Notes: generated by a model from the letters alone, not told the origin. A stretch of 22,094 nucleotides of DNA from Caryophanales bacterium (GCA_028723545.1 JAQYER010000149.1:1-22094); one strand, 5' to 3'; shown: positions 1 to 6,033, numbered from the stretch's first letter. Numbers and translations are program-made.

Positions 1-61
1 CGGTAAGGCAACAGACTTTGACTCTGTCATCTCGCTGGTTCGATCCCAGCCACCCCAACCA
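1..61 (+). tRNA. tRNA-Gln (anticodon UUG), 5' end cut by window edge
   Basis: About 13 bases of the acceptor and D arm are missing at the left edge. The anticodon stem ACAGA/TCTGT encloses the loop CTTTGAC, giving anticodon TTG (Gln, reads CAA and CAG by wobble). The T arm GCTGG-TTCGATC-CCAGC, the acceptor strand CACCCCA, discriminator A and an encoded CCA (59-61) follow. It is the last gene of a tRNA transcript that ends at the hairpin just downstream. Confidence 0.95.
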
Positions 62-71
62 TTATAAAAAT

Positions 72-106
72 AGTGTCGATAAAATCGGCACTTTTTATTT
101 TTTTGA
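72..106. terminator. Bidirectional Rho-independent terminator
   Basis: AGTGTCGAT (72-80) and ATCGGCACT (84-92) pair over nine positions, with one G-U on the plus strand, around an AAA loop. A long T-run follows on the plus strand (92-104) and ATTTTTATAAT follows on the minus strand. It ends the tRNA-Gln transcript from the left and the small minus-strand gene from the right. Confidence 0.85.
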
Positions 107-107
107 C

Positions 108-266
108 TTATTCTTTTTTTCGGTTTTTTGAAAATCTCGTAAATTGAACTTTCACTGGCATTTCCTTCGGGTAATCTTCTAACTCCATTCCATATTGAAT
201 AGACAATTTTTCGATTATCTCGGTCAAGTTATCTTGCGTTTGCTTTGCTTTCTTTGATTTTGCCAT
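108..266 (-). CDS. Unrecognised small basic protein, 52 aa
   Basis: I do not recognise a family. The frame starts at ATG 266 with a good Shine-Dalgarno sequence (GAAGG, 8 nt upstream) and stops at TAA 108-110, right before the terminator at 72-106. The N-terminus is very basic (MAKSKKAK), followed by a helical stretch (DNLTEIIEKLSIQYGMELE) and a basic C-terminal tail (SKNRKKE). It has no cysteine, signal peptide or membrane segment; the charge would suit nucleic-acid or ribosome binding, which is only inference. Codon choice (ACG, AAG, GAG, CCG, TTG) is richer in G-ending codons than the neighbours, which could mean transfer, high constraint, or a chance frame. A promoter-like TTGATT(18)TAATAT lies about 70 nt upstream. 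The start signal, terminator and clean end support a real gene, but no homologue can be named. Confidence 0.5.
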   Translation of the reverse strand: MAKSKKAKQTQDNLTEIIEKLSIQYGMELEDYPKEMPVKVQFTRFSKNRKKE

Positions 267-298
267 AAGCTTTACCTTCTATATCCTTATCAAAAATC

Positions 299-327
299 TT
301 GTGTATCTTCTTTTATTTTCTTATATT
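299..327 (+). promoter_or_regulatory. Sigma-A-like promoter of a possible small RNA
   Basis: TTGTGT (299-304) and TATATT (322-327) are separated by exactly 17 bp. The predicted start is near 334. Directly downstream is a stem-loop ending in a T-run and no coding frame. AT-rich sequence produces such boxes by chance, so confidence is limited. Confidence 0.35.
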
Positions 328-333
328 ATAATA

Positions 334-398
334 TTAGAGTTGAGCTTGCCATTAAATCAACAAGTGATTGCGGGACTTTGCTTGACTCTTTTATTTTA
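334..398 (+). ncRNA. Candidate short structured RNA with its own terminator
   Basis: AGAGTTGAGC (336-345) pairs with GCTTGACTCT (380-389), a ten-pair stem with two G-U pairs, followed by TTTTATTTTATT. Inside is a second hairpin, AATCA (355-359) with TGATT (365-369). Together with the upstream promoter-like pair this predicts a transcript of about 60-65 nt. It matches no RNA family I know. It could instead be only a terminator for readthrough from the left. Confidence 0.3.
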
Positions 399-580
399 TT
401 AATAAAATGATAATAATTTTATTGATAAATCTTTGTTTGAAATAGCTAAAAAATCAAGCATTACAAGAAACAAGTAAAATATAAATCATTTTTAAATAAA
501 AAAAGTTAAAAAAAGTATGGAAAAAAATGTAAGTATATGCAATAATCTAAAAGCACTTTGTTAGAAAGTGTAAAAAATAG

Positions 581-610
581 TTGAAATTAGCACTCCAAAA
601 TAGCTAAAAT
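581..610 (+). promoter_or_regulatory. Promoter of the tRNA cluster
   Basis: TTGAAA (581-586) and TAAAAT (605-610) are separated by 18 bp. The predicted start is near 617, about 13 nt before tRNA-Lys. The spacer contains TTAGCACTC, which equals one half of a CIRCE operator, but the second half is absent. Confidence 0.6.
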
Positions 611-629
611 TCAACTGTATTAATGCCAT

Positions 630-706
630 CTCCCGTTAGCTCAGTTGGCTAGAGCACTTGACTTTTAATCAAGGGGTCGAACGTTCAAATCGTTTACGGG
701 AGACCA
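630..706 (+). tRNA. tRNA-Lys (anticodon UUU)
   Basis: The acceptor CTCCCGT (630-636) pairs fully with ACGGGAG (696-702), followed by discriminator A and an encoded CCA (704-706). The anticodon stem CTTGA/TCAAG encloses the loop CTTTTAA, so the anticodon is TTT. The T arm is GAACG-TTCAAAT-CGTTT. It is the first gene of the cluster. Confidence 0.97.
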
Positions 707-711
707 TTTAT

Positions 712-799
712 GCCCGGGTGGCGAAATAGGTAGACGCAAGGGACTTAAAATCCCTCGGCTGATGAGGCCGTACCGGTTCAAGTCCGGTCCCGGGCACCA
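712..799 (+). tRNA. tRNA-Leu (anticodon UAA)
   Basis: Acceptor GCCCGGG (712-718) pairs with CCCGGGC (789-795); discriminator A and an encoded CCA (797-799) follow. The anticodon stem AGGGA/TCCCT encloses CTTAAAA, anticodon TAA. The long variable arm (CGGCTGATGAGGCCG) is typical of a class II leucine tRNA. It lies 5 nt after tRNA-Lys. Confidence 0.97.
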
Positions 800-835
800 T
801 TGTATGGTTTAAATACTAAATACCATTGGTTACAT

Positions 836-909
836 TGGGGTGTAGCCAAGCGGGAAGGCGGTGGGCTCTGAACTCATGATCACTGGTTCGATCCCAGTCA
901 CCCCAACCA
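836..909 (+). tRNA. tRNA-Gln (anticodon CUG)
   Basis: Acceptor TGGGGTG (836-842) pairs with CACCCCA (899-905); discriminator A and an encoded CCA (907-909) follow. The anticodon stem GTGGG/CTCAT, with two G-U pairs, encloses CTCTGAA, anticodon CTG (reads CAG). The U1-A72 pair is the usual tRNA-Gln feature in organisms that charge it with Glu and then amidate. The acceptor and T loop match the tRNA-Gln(UUG) at the left edge, so the two look like relatives. A long plus-strand frame that begins inside this tRNA is not a real start. Confidence 0.93.
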
Positions 910-941
910 AAATGCTTCAGAAAAGGAGGAATCCAATAACG

Positions 942-1475
942 ATGAGACAATTTGTTATGAAATATGGCAAATGGGTCGGTATTGCTGTTGCGGTTATCAC
1001 TTTCGGTCTTCTAGCTATCCCACATTTCTTACGTTTAGGAAATGCATATTATAGCGGTTACGAAATGATCTTCCGTGCCAAATTAATGATCGATCATAAT
1101 GGCGATATCTTCAACTATTTAGCTAACAACGGAAATTATTCTGTTTGTGTAATTGGAATCATTGCTCTCGTGTTCACACTTTTGTCAGGCCTCTCATTCT
1201 TGTTTGACAAAAATAGCTCAGCTCTTGATATCATTGGTGGAATTATGTTATTAATTTCTTCAGTCATATTCTTAGCTATGCAAGGATGGGCAGTTATATG
1301 CTACAAAGATCCTGAATTCGCGACTAATGGAATTCTCGAAATTGCGTATATAATTGGAGCGTTGCAGCTTGTTGCAGGCGCTTTAATGACATACAAAGGA
1401 TTCGCCCTTCTCAAAGAAGAAAAGAATAATCCAAAAACTGTTGGATATTCCTACCTCAAGAAAAATAGCAAATAA
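942..1475 (+). CDS. Unrecognised four-helix membrane protein, 177 aa
   Basis: The start is ATG 942, behind AGGAGG (924-929). An upstream in-frame ATG at 861 lies inside tRNA-Gln and is rejected. The protein has four hydrophobic segments, at about residues 12-32, 67-90, 97-123 and 130-155, short loops, and a lysine-rich cytoplasmic tail. There is no signal peptide, enzyme motif or recognisable family. The first loop (about 33-65) is the only sizeable outside region. No promoter fits in the 32 nt after the tRNA, so the gene is probably expressed from the tRNA transcript and freed by tRNA 3' processing. It uses many C-ending codons (ATC, TTC, AAC, GCC), unlike most genes here, a pattern often linked to strong expression in Firmicutes. 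A terminator (1503-1527) follows. Confidence 0.8.
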   Translation: MRQFVMKYGKWVGIAVAVITFGLLAIPHFLRLGNAYYSGYEMIFRAKLMIDHNGDIFNYLANNGNYSVCVIGIIALVFTLLSGLSFLFDKNSSALDIIGGIMLLISSVIFLAMQGWAVICYKDPEFATNGILEIAYIIGALQLVAGALMTYKGFALLKEEKNNPKTVGYSYLKKNSK

Positions 1476-1484
1476 TTATTTGCT
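1461..1484 (-). terminator. Palindrome over the two converging stop codons; weak minus-strand terminator
   Basis: A perfect 18-bp palindrome, AGCAAATAATTATTTGCT (1467-1484), is centred exactly on the junction of the two TAA stops. As RNA it forms a 7-bp stem with an AATT loop. On the minus strand it is followed by ATTTTT (1461-1466), so it can end the winged-helix gene. On the plus strand no T-run follows. Confidence 0.5.
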
Positions 1485-1865
1485 CTTAATATAAACAATA
1501 TTAGGTCTGCTAACGCGGACCTTTTTATTTAATTTAATTTGATGCTTAGATAAATAATTATCCAAAAATGATTGACCAAAATCAGTTATTTTTAAATACA
1601 TATCATCACTATTATCGTCATAAATATATGTTAAATATTTATGTCTAATTAAATTAGTGATCATTGAGCATAATTTTCTTCCTTTAACACTCACTAAAGT
1701 CATATATGTATCTAGGTAATCGTATTTATCATTATTTCCATTTAATATTTCTTCTACCCCTCGAACATTTGGATAAAGTTGTTCTTTATTTAATAAAGAA
1801 ATAGTCATCATAATTTTGATGTGTGTAATATTAACTGGATATAAATTATTATTTTGCATTTTCAT
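1476..1865 (-). CDS. Small winged-helix (RQC-like) putative DNA-binding protein, 129 aa
   Basis: The middle of the protein has the pattern of a winged helix: a helix with KGRKLCSMITNLIRHKYL (about 61-78), a wing with charged turns (DDNSDD), then LKITDFGQSFL, the 'L.lT..G..fL' ending seen in RQC and other wHTH domains. The N-terminal part looks helical, and the tail is basic (KLNKKVRVSR). I infer a small RQC-minor-type or PadR-like DNA-binding protein; no partner or target can be named. ATG 1865 or ATG 1859 (third codon) could start it. Neither has a Shine-Dalgarno sequence; an extended -10 box 6 nt upstream suggests leaderless translation. Its 3' coding part contains the terminator of the opposing gene, and the stops abut. 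Confidence 0.65.
   Translation of the reverse strand: MKMQNNNLYPVNITHIKIMMTISLLNKEQLYPNVRGVEEILNGNNDKYDYLDTYMTLVSVKGRKLCSMITNLIRHKYLTYIYDDNSDDMYLKITDFGQSFLDNYLSKHQIKLNKKVRVSRPNIVYIKSK
1503..1527 (+). terminator. Rho-independent terminator of the membrane protein gene, inside the opposing gene
   Basis: AGGTCTGC (1503-1510), loop TAAC, GCGGACCT (1515-1522), then TTTTTA. This is a strong GC-containing hairpin by local standards. It lies within the last coding part of the minus-strand winged-helix gene, encoding the KVRVSRP segment there. Confidence 0.8.
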
Positions 1866-1871
1866 AAAAAT

Positions 1872-1880
1872 ATCTTATCA
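1872..1880 (-). promoter_or_regulatory. Extended -10 promoter of the winged-helix gene
   Basis: Read on the minus strand, TGATAAGAT is an extended -10 box (TG-N-TAAGAT). It ends 6 nt before ATG 1865, so transcription would start at or within a few bases of the start codon. No clear -35 box is seen. Confidence 0.4.
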
Positions 1881-1886
1881 CATTTA

Positions 1887-1914
1887 TTGATTTTTAAAAT
1901 TGAATATATATAAT
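1887..1914 (+). promoter_or_regulatory. Promoter of the NifU-domain gene, apparently leaderless
   Basis: TTGATT (1887-1892), a 16-bp spacer, then a consensus TATAAT (1909-1914). The predicted start at 1920-1922 leaves a leader of only about 3-5 nt before ATG 1925, and no Shine-Dalgarno sequence is present. Confidence 0.6.
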
Positions 1915-1924
1915 TAATTTCGCT

Positions 1925-2182
1925 ATGGAAAATGAAAGTCAAATTGAATTAATTAAAACAACATTAGATAAAATTCGTCCATTCATCCAAAGGGATGGAG
2001 GGGATTGTGATTTTGTCGCTTTTAAAGATGGGATCGTTTATATCAAAATGATGGGAGCGTGCGCTGGATGTTCATTAATTGATTCCACCATTTCAGATGG
2101 AATTCAAATTATTTTAATGGAAGAAGTTCCTGGTGTGCTCGGTGTTAAAGCTGTCGATAGCGAAAACGAAGTTCCAAATTAA
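1925..2182 (+). CDS. NifU C-terminal domain (Nfu-type) iron-sulfur carrier protein, 85 aa
   Basis: The whole protein is one Nfu domain, as in B. subtilis YutI. It has an N-terminal helix, the RDGGD segment (23-27), a strand pair around VYIKMMGACAGC, and the C-x-x-C motif C46-A-G-C49 that holds a transient [4Fe-4S] cluster between two subunits. The EEVPGV segment near the end is also typical. Known Nfu proteins pass clusters to enzymes such as MiaB, whose gene lies in this window (17173-18615). The start at ATG 1925 is set by the conserved N-terminal helix; it lacks a Shine-Dalgarno sequence and sits just behind a -10 box. The gene is alone on the plus strand and ends at a strong bidirectional terminator. 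Confidence 0.92.
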   Translation: MENESQIELIKTTLDKIRPFIQRDGGDCDFVAFKDGIVYIKMMGACAGCSLIDSTISDGIQIILMEEVPGVLGVKAVDSENEVPN

Positions 2183-2183
2183 T

Positions 2184-2212
2184 AAAAAGTTTCTATTGCT
2201 AGAAACTTTTTT
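2184..2212. terminator. Strong bidirectional terminator between nfu and cysQ
   Basis: A perfect 12-bp stem, AAAAAGTTTCTA (2184-2195) with TAGAAACTTTTT (2200-2211), loop TTGC. T-runs occur on both strands because the stem base is A5/T5. It ends the rightward nfu gene and the long leftward operon whose last gene is cysQ. Confidence 0.92.
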
Positions 2213-2215
2213 ATT

Positions 2216-2995
2216 TTAAATTAAGAAATTATCAATGTTATTAATTAATATATATCCTTCGCGATTATAAACATCTTCGCGATTATATCTAAGTGGTTTT
2301 TTATCAAATGTTAATAAATATCCACCAGCTTCTTCTAATATCCCTTGCATCGCTGCAGTATCCCATTCTTTCGTGTTTGGTGATTTGCGATAAGATATTT
2401 CGGCTTTTCCCATTGCAATATAGCATCCTTTAATAGAAGAACCAATTGTTTCAATTTTTGTGATGCGGTCTTGATGTTTATTAATTAATTGGATTTCATC
2501 TTCATTAACATGAAATCTTGATGTTAAAGCAATTAAATTGTCTTTTTTGTCATTGACATGAATTTGTTTTTCAACGCCATTATGAATATAGAAGCTTCCT
2601 TTTCCTTTTCCCATATAAAATGTTTCATCATATACTGGAATATCAATTACTCCAACAACAATATCATGCTTATATGACAAAGCGATATTTATAGTAAATT
2701 GGTCATTGTGAGCAACGAATTCTTTTGTGCCATCAATCGGATCGACAATCCAAACAAAATCGTTATTTAAGCGCGATTTATCATCGATTGATTCTTCAGT
2801 TAATATCGCATAATTTGGAAAATTCTCTTTTAGGATATTACGAATAATTTCATCAGACATTTTGTCAGCTTTAGTTACTGGAGAATTATCTTCTTTAATT
2901 TCGACACCAAAATCAGATGAATGATAAATTTCTAATACTTTTTCGCGTGCTTTTTTAATTGCATATAACGCAACTTCAATTTCTTTTTCCCACAT
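2216..2995 (-). CDS. cysQ: 3'(2'),5'-bisphosphate nucleotidase, CysQ / inositol monophosphatase family, 259 aa
   Basis: Metal-dependent phosphatase of the inositol monophosphatase fold. Visible signatures are VTKADKMSDE (about 39-48), the metal-binding glutamates in LTEES (about 65-69), DPIDGTKEF (about 85-93) and WDTAAMQGILEEAGG (about 211-225). The KEF after DGT is typical of the CysQ branch, which removes the 3' phosphate of 3'-phosphoadenosine 5'-phosphate (pAp). A general inositol or sugar phosphate specificity cannot be excluded. Length is near the family norm. The ATG overlaps the nrnA stop by one base (TAATG), with AGGAG inside nrnA as ribosome binding site, so the two genes are translationally coupled. 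It is the last gene of the ychF operon. Confidence 0.85.
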   Translation of the reverse strand: MWEKEIEVALYAIKKAREKVLEIYHSSDFGVEIKEDNSPVTKADKMSDEIIRNILKENFPNYAILTEESIDDKSRLNNDFVWIVDPIDGTKEFVAHNDQFTINIALSYKHDIVVGVIDIPVYDETFYMGKGKGSFYIHNGVEKQIHVNDKKDNLIALTSRFHVNEDEIQLINKHQDRITKIETIGSSIKGCYIAMGKAEISYRKSPNTKEWDTAAMQGILEEAGGYLLTFDKKPLRYNREDVYNREGYILINNIDNFLI

Positions 2996-3951
2996 TAATG
3001 AAAATCTCCTGACACTACTTTATCTAAATCTTCAACAATTTGCATTGGTAAATCCCATTCACAATTAACTAATTTAGCGCCGGAAGCACATTTGTGTCCA
3101 CCACCACCATATTTAGTTGCAACTTGATGAATATCTAGTCCAGCACTTCTAAATTCACAACGAATATTTTTGTTTGGGTCGCGAGTAAATAATACCCAAA
3201 TAGGACATCCTTTAATATTGCCTAAAACATTAACGTTTTTAGAAACTTCATCAAAAGTTAAACCAAATTGTTCATAATCTTCTTTATCAGCAAAACAATA
3301 AATAACATTGTTTTTTGTTTTTTGGAATTTTGAGATTAAACGAGCTTGATATTTAACCATTCTTTCATCGGACTGATATAAAATATCAAAGATTGTTTTT
3401 GGCTCAATATTATATTTATATAATTTAGCAACTATTAGATGTGTTTTCGCGTTCGTTGGATGATATCTAAATCGGCCTGAATCAGTGCAAATACCTAAAT
3501 ATAATAATTCAGCCGTTAATTTAGAAAATTTTAAATGATAAGCAAAACCAAATTCAGCAATCATTTGGCATGTGGCAATAGATGAAACATCAACCCATTT
3601 TGGATAATCAAAAGGTGTTGATTCAATATGGTGATCAATTTTGCATATTTGTTTTGCATTTGAAACACGACTATCACTAACTCGAGATAATTCACTGCAA
3701 TCTAAAACGATCGCTAAAGAGTTTTTAATAACATCATCACTGACGATATCGTGTTTCGCTAAACGATTATATAAGTCGTCTTGACCATAACCTAAAGCAT
3801 ATACTTGTTTATTCTTAAAATTATCTTTAATTAATTCACGGAGGCCGAGTGTTGAGCCATAGCTATCACAATCGGGATTAATGTGACCATAAATAGTAAT
3901 CACATCATATCTTTTGATTAATTTATAGATATCTTTTGCTGACTTATCCAT
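2995..3951 (-). CDS. nrnA: NrnA-type DHH nanoRNase / pAp phosphatase, 318 aa
   Basis: DHH-DHHA1 phosphoesterase that degrades 2-5 nt RNAs and, in known NrnA proteins, dephosphorylates pAp. Motifs in order: H23-x-N-P-D27-x-D29, D84 in LDCSE, the D106-H-H triad (IDHH), and the C-terminal DHHA1 substrate-binding glycines in GGGGHKCASGA. The usual glycine of NPDGD is a cysteine here. Length matches the family (about 310-320). The start ATG 3951 has AAGGA upstream and lies 21 nt after rpoE. Its product complements RNase Y from the other block by finishing RNA breakdown, and overlaps in activity with CysQ. Confidence 0.92.
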   Translation of the reverse strand: MDKSAKDIYKLIKRYDVITIYGHINPDCDSYGSTLGLRELIKDNFKNKQVYALGYGQDDLYNRLAKHDIVSDDVIKNSLAIVLDCSELSRVSDSRVSNAKQICKIDHHIESTPFDYPKWVDVSSIATCQMIAEFGFAYHLKFSKLTAELLYLGICTDSGRFRYHPTNAKTHLIVAKLYKYNIEPKTIFDILYQSDERMVKYQARLISKFQKTKNNVIYCFADKEDYEQFGLTFDEVSKNVNVLGNIKGCPIWVLFTRDPNKNIRCEFRSAGLDIHQVATKYGGGGHKCASGAKLVNCEWDLPMQIVEDLDKVVSGDFH

Positions 3952-3972
3952 AAATCAATTATTCCTTATTGA

Positions 3973-4389
3973 TTAATAAGAAAAGTCATCTGAAGTTTTC
4001 TTATGATCGTAGTCGAGTTCTGGTTCAGAATCATCTTCATCATCATTAGATTCTTCGTCAAATTCTTCGTCTTCATTTCCTTCAAGAGCAGTTTCTTCTT
4101 TGCTTTCTTCTTCATCTTCATCGCTTGAAGACATTTCACGGCTTTCAATAACTATTTTTTCTGGATAACGATAACGGAGATCCCATTGATTTGAATTCAA
4201 ATTGAAGAATTTTCCATCAATAGTTAATGATGTGTAAAAACGAGTCATATAAGTTTTGAGTTCATCATCTGTTAATTCAGTTAATCCAGCTCTTTCAAGA
4301 ACTTTTTTGAATAATTCAGAAAATGAAATTGGGGCTACTTCTTCTTGTAATACTTCGTAGGCGTATTCTGTTAATGATTTTTCTAACAT
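3973..4389 (-). CDS. rpoE: DNA-directed RNA polymerase delta subunit, 138 aa
   Basis: The N-terminal HARE-HTH domain (residues 1-80, starting MLEKSLTEYAYEVLQEE) is followed by a disordered, strongly acidic tail (about 85-138, runs of E and D). This two-part layout defines the delta subunit of Gram-positive RNA polymerase, which helps recycle polymerase and tunes promoter selection. It is shorter than the B. subtilis protein (173 aa), mainly in the tail. The start has a good AAAGGA Shine-Dalgarno sequence. It follows argS by 18 nt, a neighbour pair common in Bacilli. Acidic GAA/GAT repeats produce an open shadow frame over the tail, which I discard. Confidence 0.93.
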   Translation of the reverse strand: MLEKSLTEYAYEVLQEEVAPISFSELFKKVLERAGLTELTDDELKTYMTRFYTSLTIDGKFFNLNSNQWDLRYRYPEKIVIESREMSSSDEDEEESKEETALEGNEDEEFDEESNDDEDDSEPELDYDHKKTSDDFSY

Positions 4390-4407
4390 AATAATTTTCC
4401 TTTCTAA

Positions 4408-6033
4408 TTACATTTTTGTTGGAGCGCTTACTCCAATAATGTTAAGAGCGTTTCTCATAACAATCGCGCTTGCTTTAGCTAAAGCTAAGCGACTTTGTGT
4501 GACTTTTATATCGTCACGATTTATAACACGACATTCAGTGTAGAAAGAGTGAATTAATGACGCTAATCTCTGAATGTACGTTGCTATCGCATGTGGAGCG
4601 CGCATTTTCGCGCTTGTTTTAACAACATTAGGGAAATCAATTAAACATTTTAATAAATCAATTTCTTGTTGTTTATTTAAATTTTTACCCGAAATATCTA
4701 ATTCAATGTCTTCTGCTAAAGAAAGGACTTTACTTAATCTAGCATAAGCATATTGAGCATAGAAAACTGGATTTGAAGAAGATTGTTCAGTAGCGAGATT
4801 CAAATCAAAATCTAAATGAGATGATCCAGCGCGTGAAACAAAGAAATATCGAACAGCATCAACGCCAACTTCTTCACATAATTCTCTTAAAGAAATGCCA
4901 GTTCCTGTTCTTTTTGACATTCTAACTTCTTCACCATCTTTTATTAATCGCACGACTTGGACTAATTCAACTTCAAGAACATCTTTTGAATATCCTTGCA
5001 TCATTAAGGCTGATTTCATACGGTTAATATAACCATGGTGATCAGCTCCTAAGACATCAATTAATAAATCGTAATGACGTGACAATTTATTTAAATGATA
5101 TGCAATATCAGGCATTAAATAAGTATATGAACCATCAGATTTCACAACAGCGCGGTCTTTATCATCGATAAAGTCACTTGTTTTTAAGAAAGTCGCTCCA
5201 TCTTCAACATATGTGTATTTAGAATATAAATTTTCTAATACTTCTTGAACATGATTGTTTTTGCGAATATCTCTTTCTGATGTATATACATCAAAATCTA
5301 CTCTAAAGAAGTGAAGATCTTTTTTAATTTTATCTAACTCTTCCTTCATTCCGATGTTTGTTAATGCTTCGAAATTTTCGTTGTTGTCTACTAAATAAAT
5401 ATCTCCATATTCATCTTTAATTTTATTAGCGATATCAATGATATCGTGAGCACAATAACCGTCTTCAGGCATTGGATAATCTTCATTAAAAGCTTGATGG
5501 TATCTAGCTCTTAATGATTTACCTAAATTATTAATTTGATTGCCGGCGTCATTTATATAATATTCTCTAGTAACATCATAGCCAGCGAATTCGTATAAAC
5601 GACAAATTGAATCACCAAATGCCGCAATACGAGCATGCCCTAAATGCAAATCTCCAGTCGGATTAGCTGAAACAAATTCAACATTAACGCGTTTGTTTTG
5701 ATTTTCGCCACGACCATAATTTTCATCTTCATTAATTATTTTAGAAATAATTTGATTAAGAGCGTTTTTTTCTAAAAAGAAATTAATAAAACCTGGTCCA
5801 GCAATTTCAATTTTTTCAATTCCGTCTTTATTAATAACATCGATAATTTTATTAGCTAAATCACGTGGATTTGTTTGCTTAATTTTGCAATATTTCATTG
5901 CGACATTAGAAGCATAGTCGCCGAAAAGAGGGTTTTTTGTAGTTTCAATTGTAATGTCAGGAATTTCGACATCGACTCCTAATTGATTAAGAGCGTTTTT
6001 AATTTTTGTTTTTAATTCTAATTCAATATCCAT
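4408..6033 (-). CDS. argS: Arginine--tRNA ligase, 541 aa
   Basis: Class I synthetase that attaches arginine to tRNA-Arg in the cytoplasm. The N-terminal additional domain (about 1-110) is followed by the Rossmann fold with FVSANPTGDLHLGHAR (the HIGH-type motif HLGH) and the RMSKRTG loop in place of KMSKS. The C-terminal anticodon-binding DALR domain ends in ALNIIGVSAPTKM, the typical 'LGI.APE.M' ending. Length is normal (540-560). It starts 3 nt after the gltX stop without a clear ribosome binding site, so translation probably depends on coupling to gltX. Confidence 0.97.
   Translation of the reverse strand: MDIELELKTKIKNALNQLGVDVEIPDITIETTKNPLFGDYASNVAMKYCKIKQTNPRDLANKIIDVINKDGIEKIEIAGPGFINFFLEKNALNQIISKIINEDENYGRGENQNKRVNVEFVSANPTGDLHLGHARIAAFGDSICRLYEFAGYDVTREYYINDAGNQINNLGKSLRARYHQAFNEDYPMPEDGYCAHDIIDIANKIKDEYGDIYLVDNNENFEALTNIGMKEELDKIKKDLHFFRVDFDVYTSERDIRKNNHVQEVLENLYSKYTYVEDGATFLKTSDFIDDKDRAVVKSDGSYTYLMPDIAYHLNKLSRHYDLLIDVLGADHHGYINRMKSALMMQGYSKDVLEVELVQVVRLIKDGEEVRMSKRTGTGISLRELCEEVGVDAVRYFFVSRAGSSHLDFDLNLATEQSSSNPVFYAQYAYARLSKVLSLAEDIELDISGKNLNKQQEIDLLKCLIDFPNVVKTSAKMRAPHAIATYIQRLASLIHSFYTECRVINRDDIKVTQSRLALAKASAIVMRNALNIIGVSAPTKM

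Larger units (their letters stand above)
267..580. other. AT-rich gap with no protein gene; possible small RNA, hairpins and A-tracts
   Basis: No convincing coding frame is visible on either strand. The interval holds a promoter-like pair and terminated stem-loop on the plus strand (299-398, listed separately). It also has an inverted repeat AATAAAAT/ATTTTATT (about 401-421), three 7-A tracts (498-504, 508-514, 521-527), and a hairpin CACTTT-GTTAG-AAAGTG (554-570) just before the tRNA promoter. Confidence 0.6.

Noticed and set aside
587..595. TTAGCACTC, identical to half of a CIRCE (HrcA) operator, within the tRNA promoter
   Set aside because: The matching GAGTGCTAA half is missing at the required spacing, so one 9-base match is most simply chance.
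861..941. N-terminal extension of the membrane protein starting at ATG 861
   Set aside because: It would translate through tRNA-Gln(CUG). ATG 942 has an AGGAGG and gives a normal membrane protein start.
3966..4148. 60-aa lysine/methionine-rich frame overlapping rpoE
   Set aside because: It is a frame-shifted reading of the GAA/GAT-rich acidic tail of the delta subunit and has no start signal.
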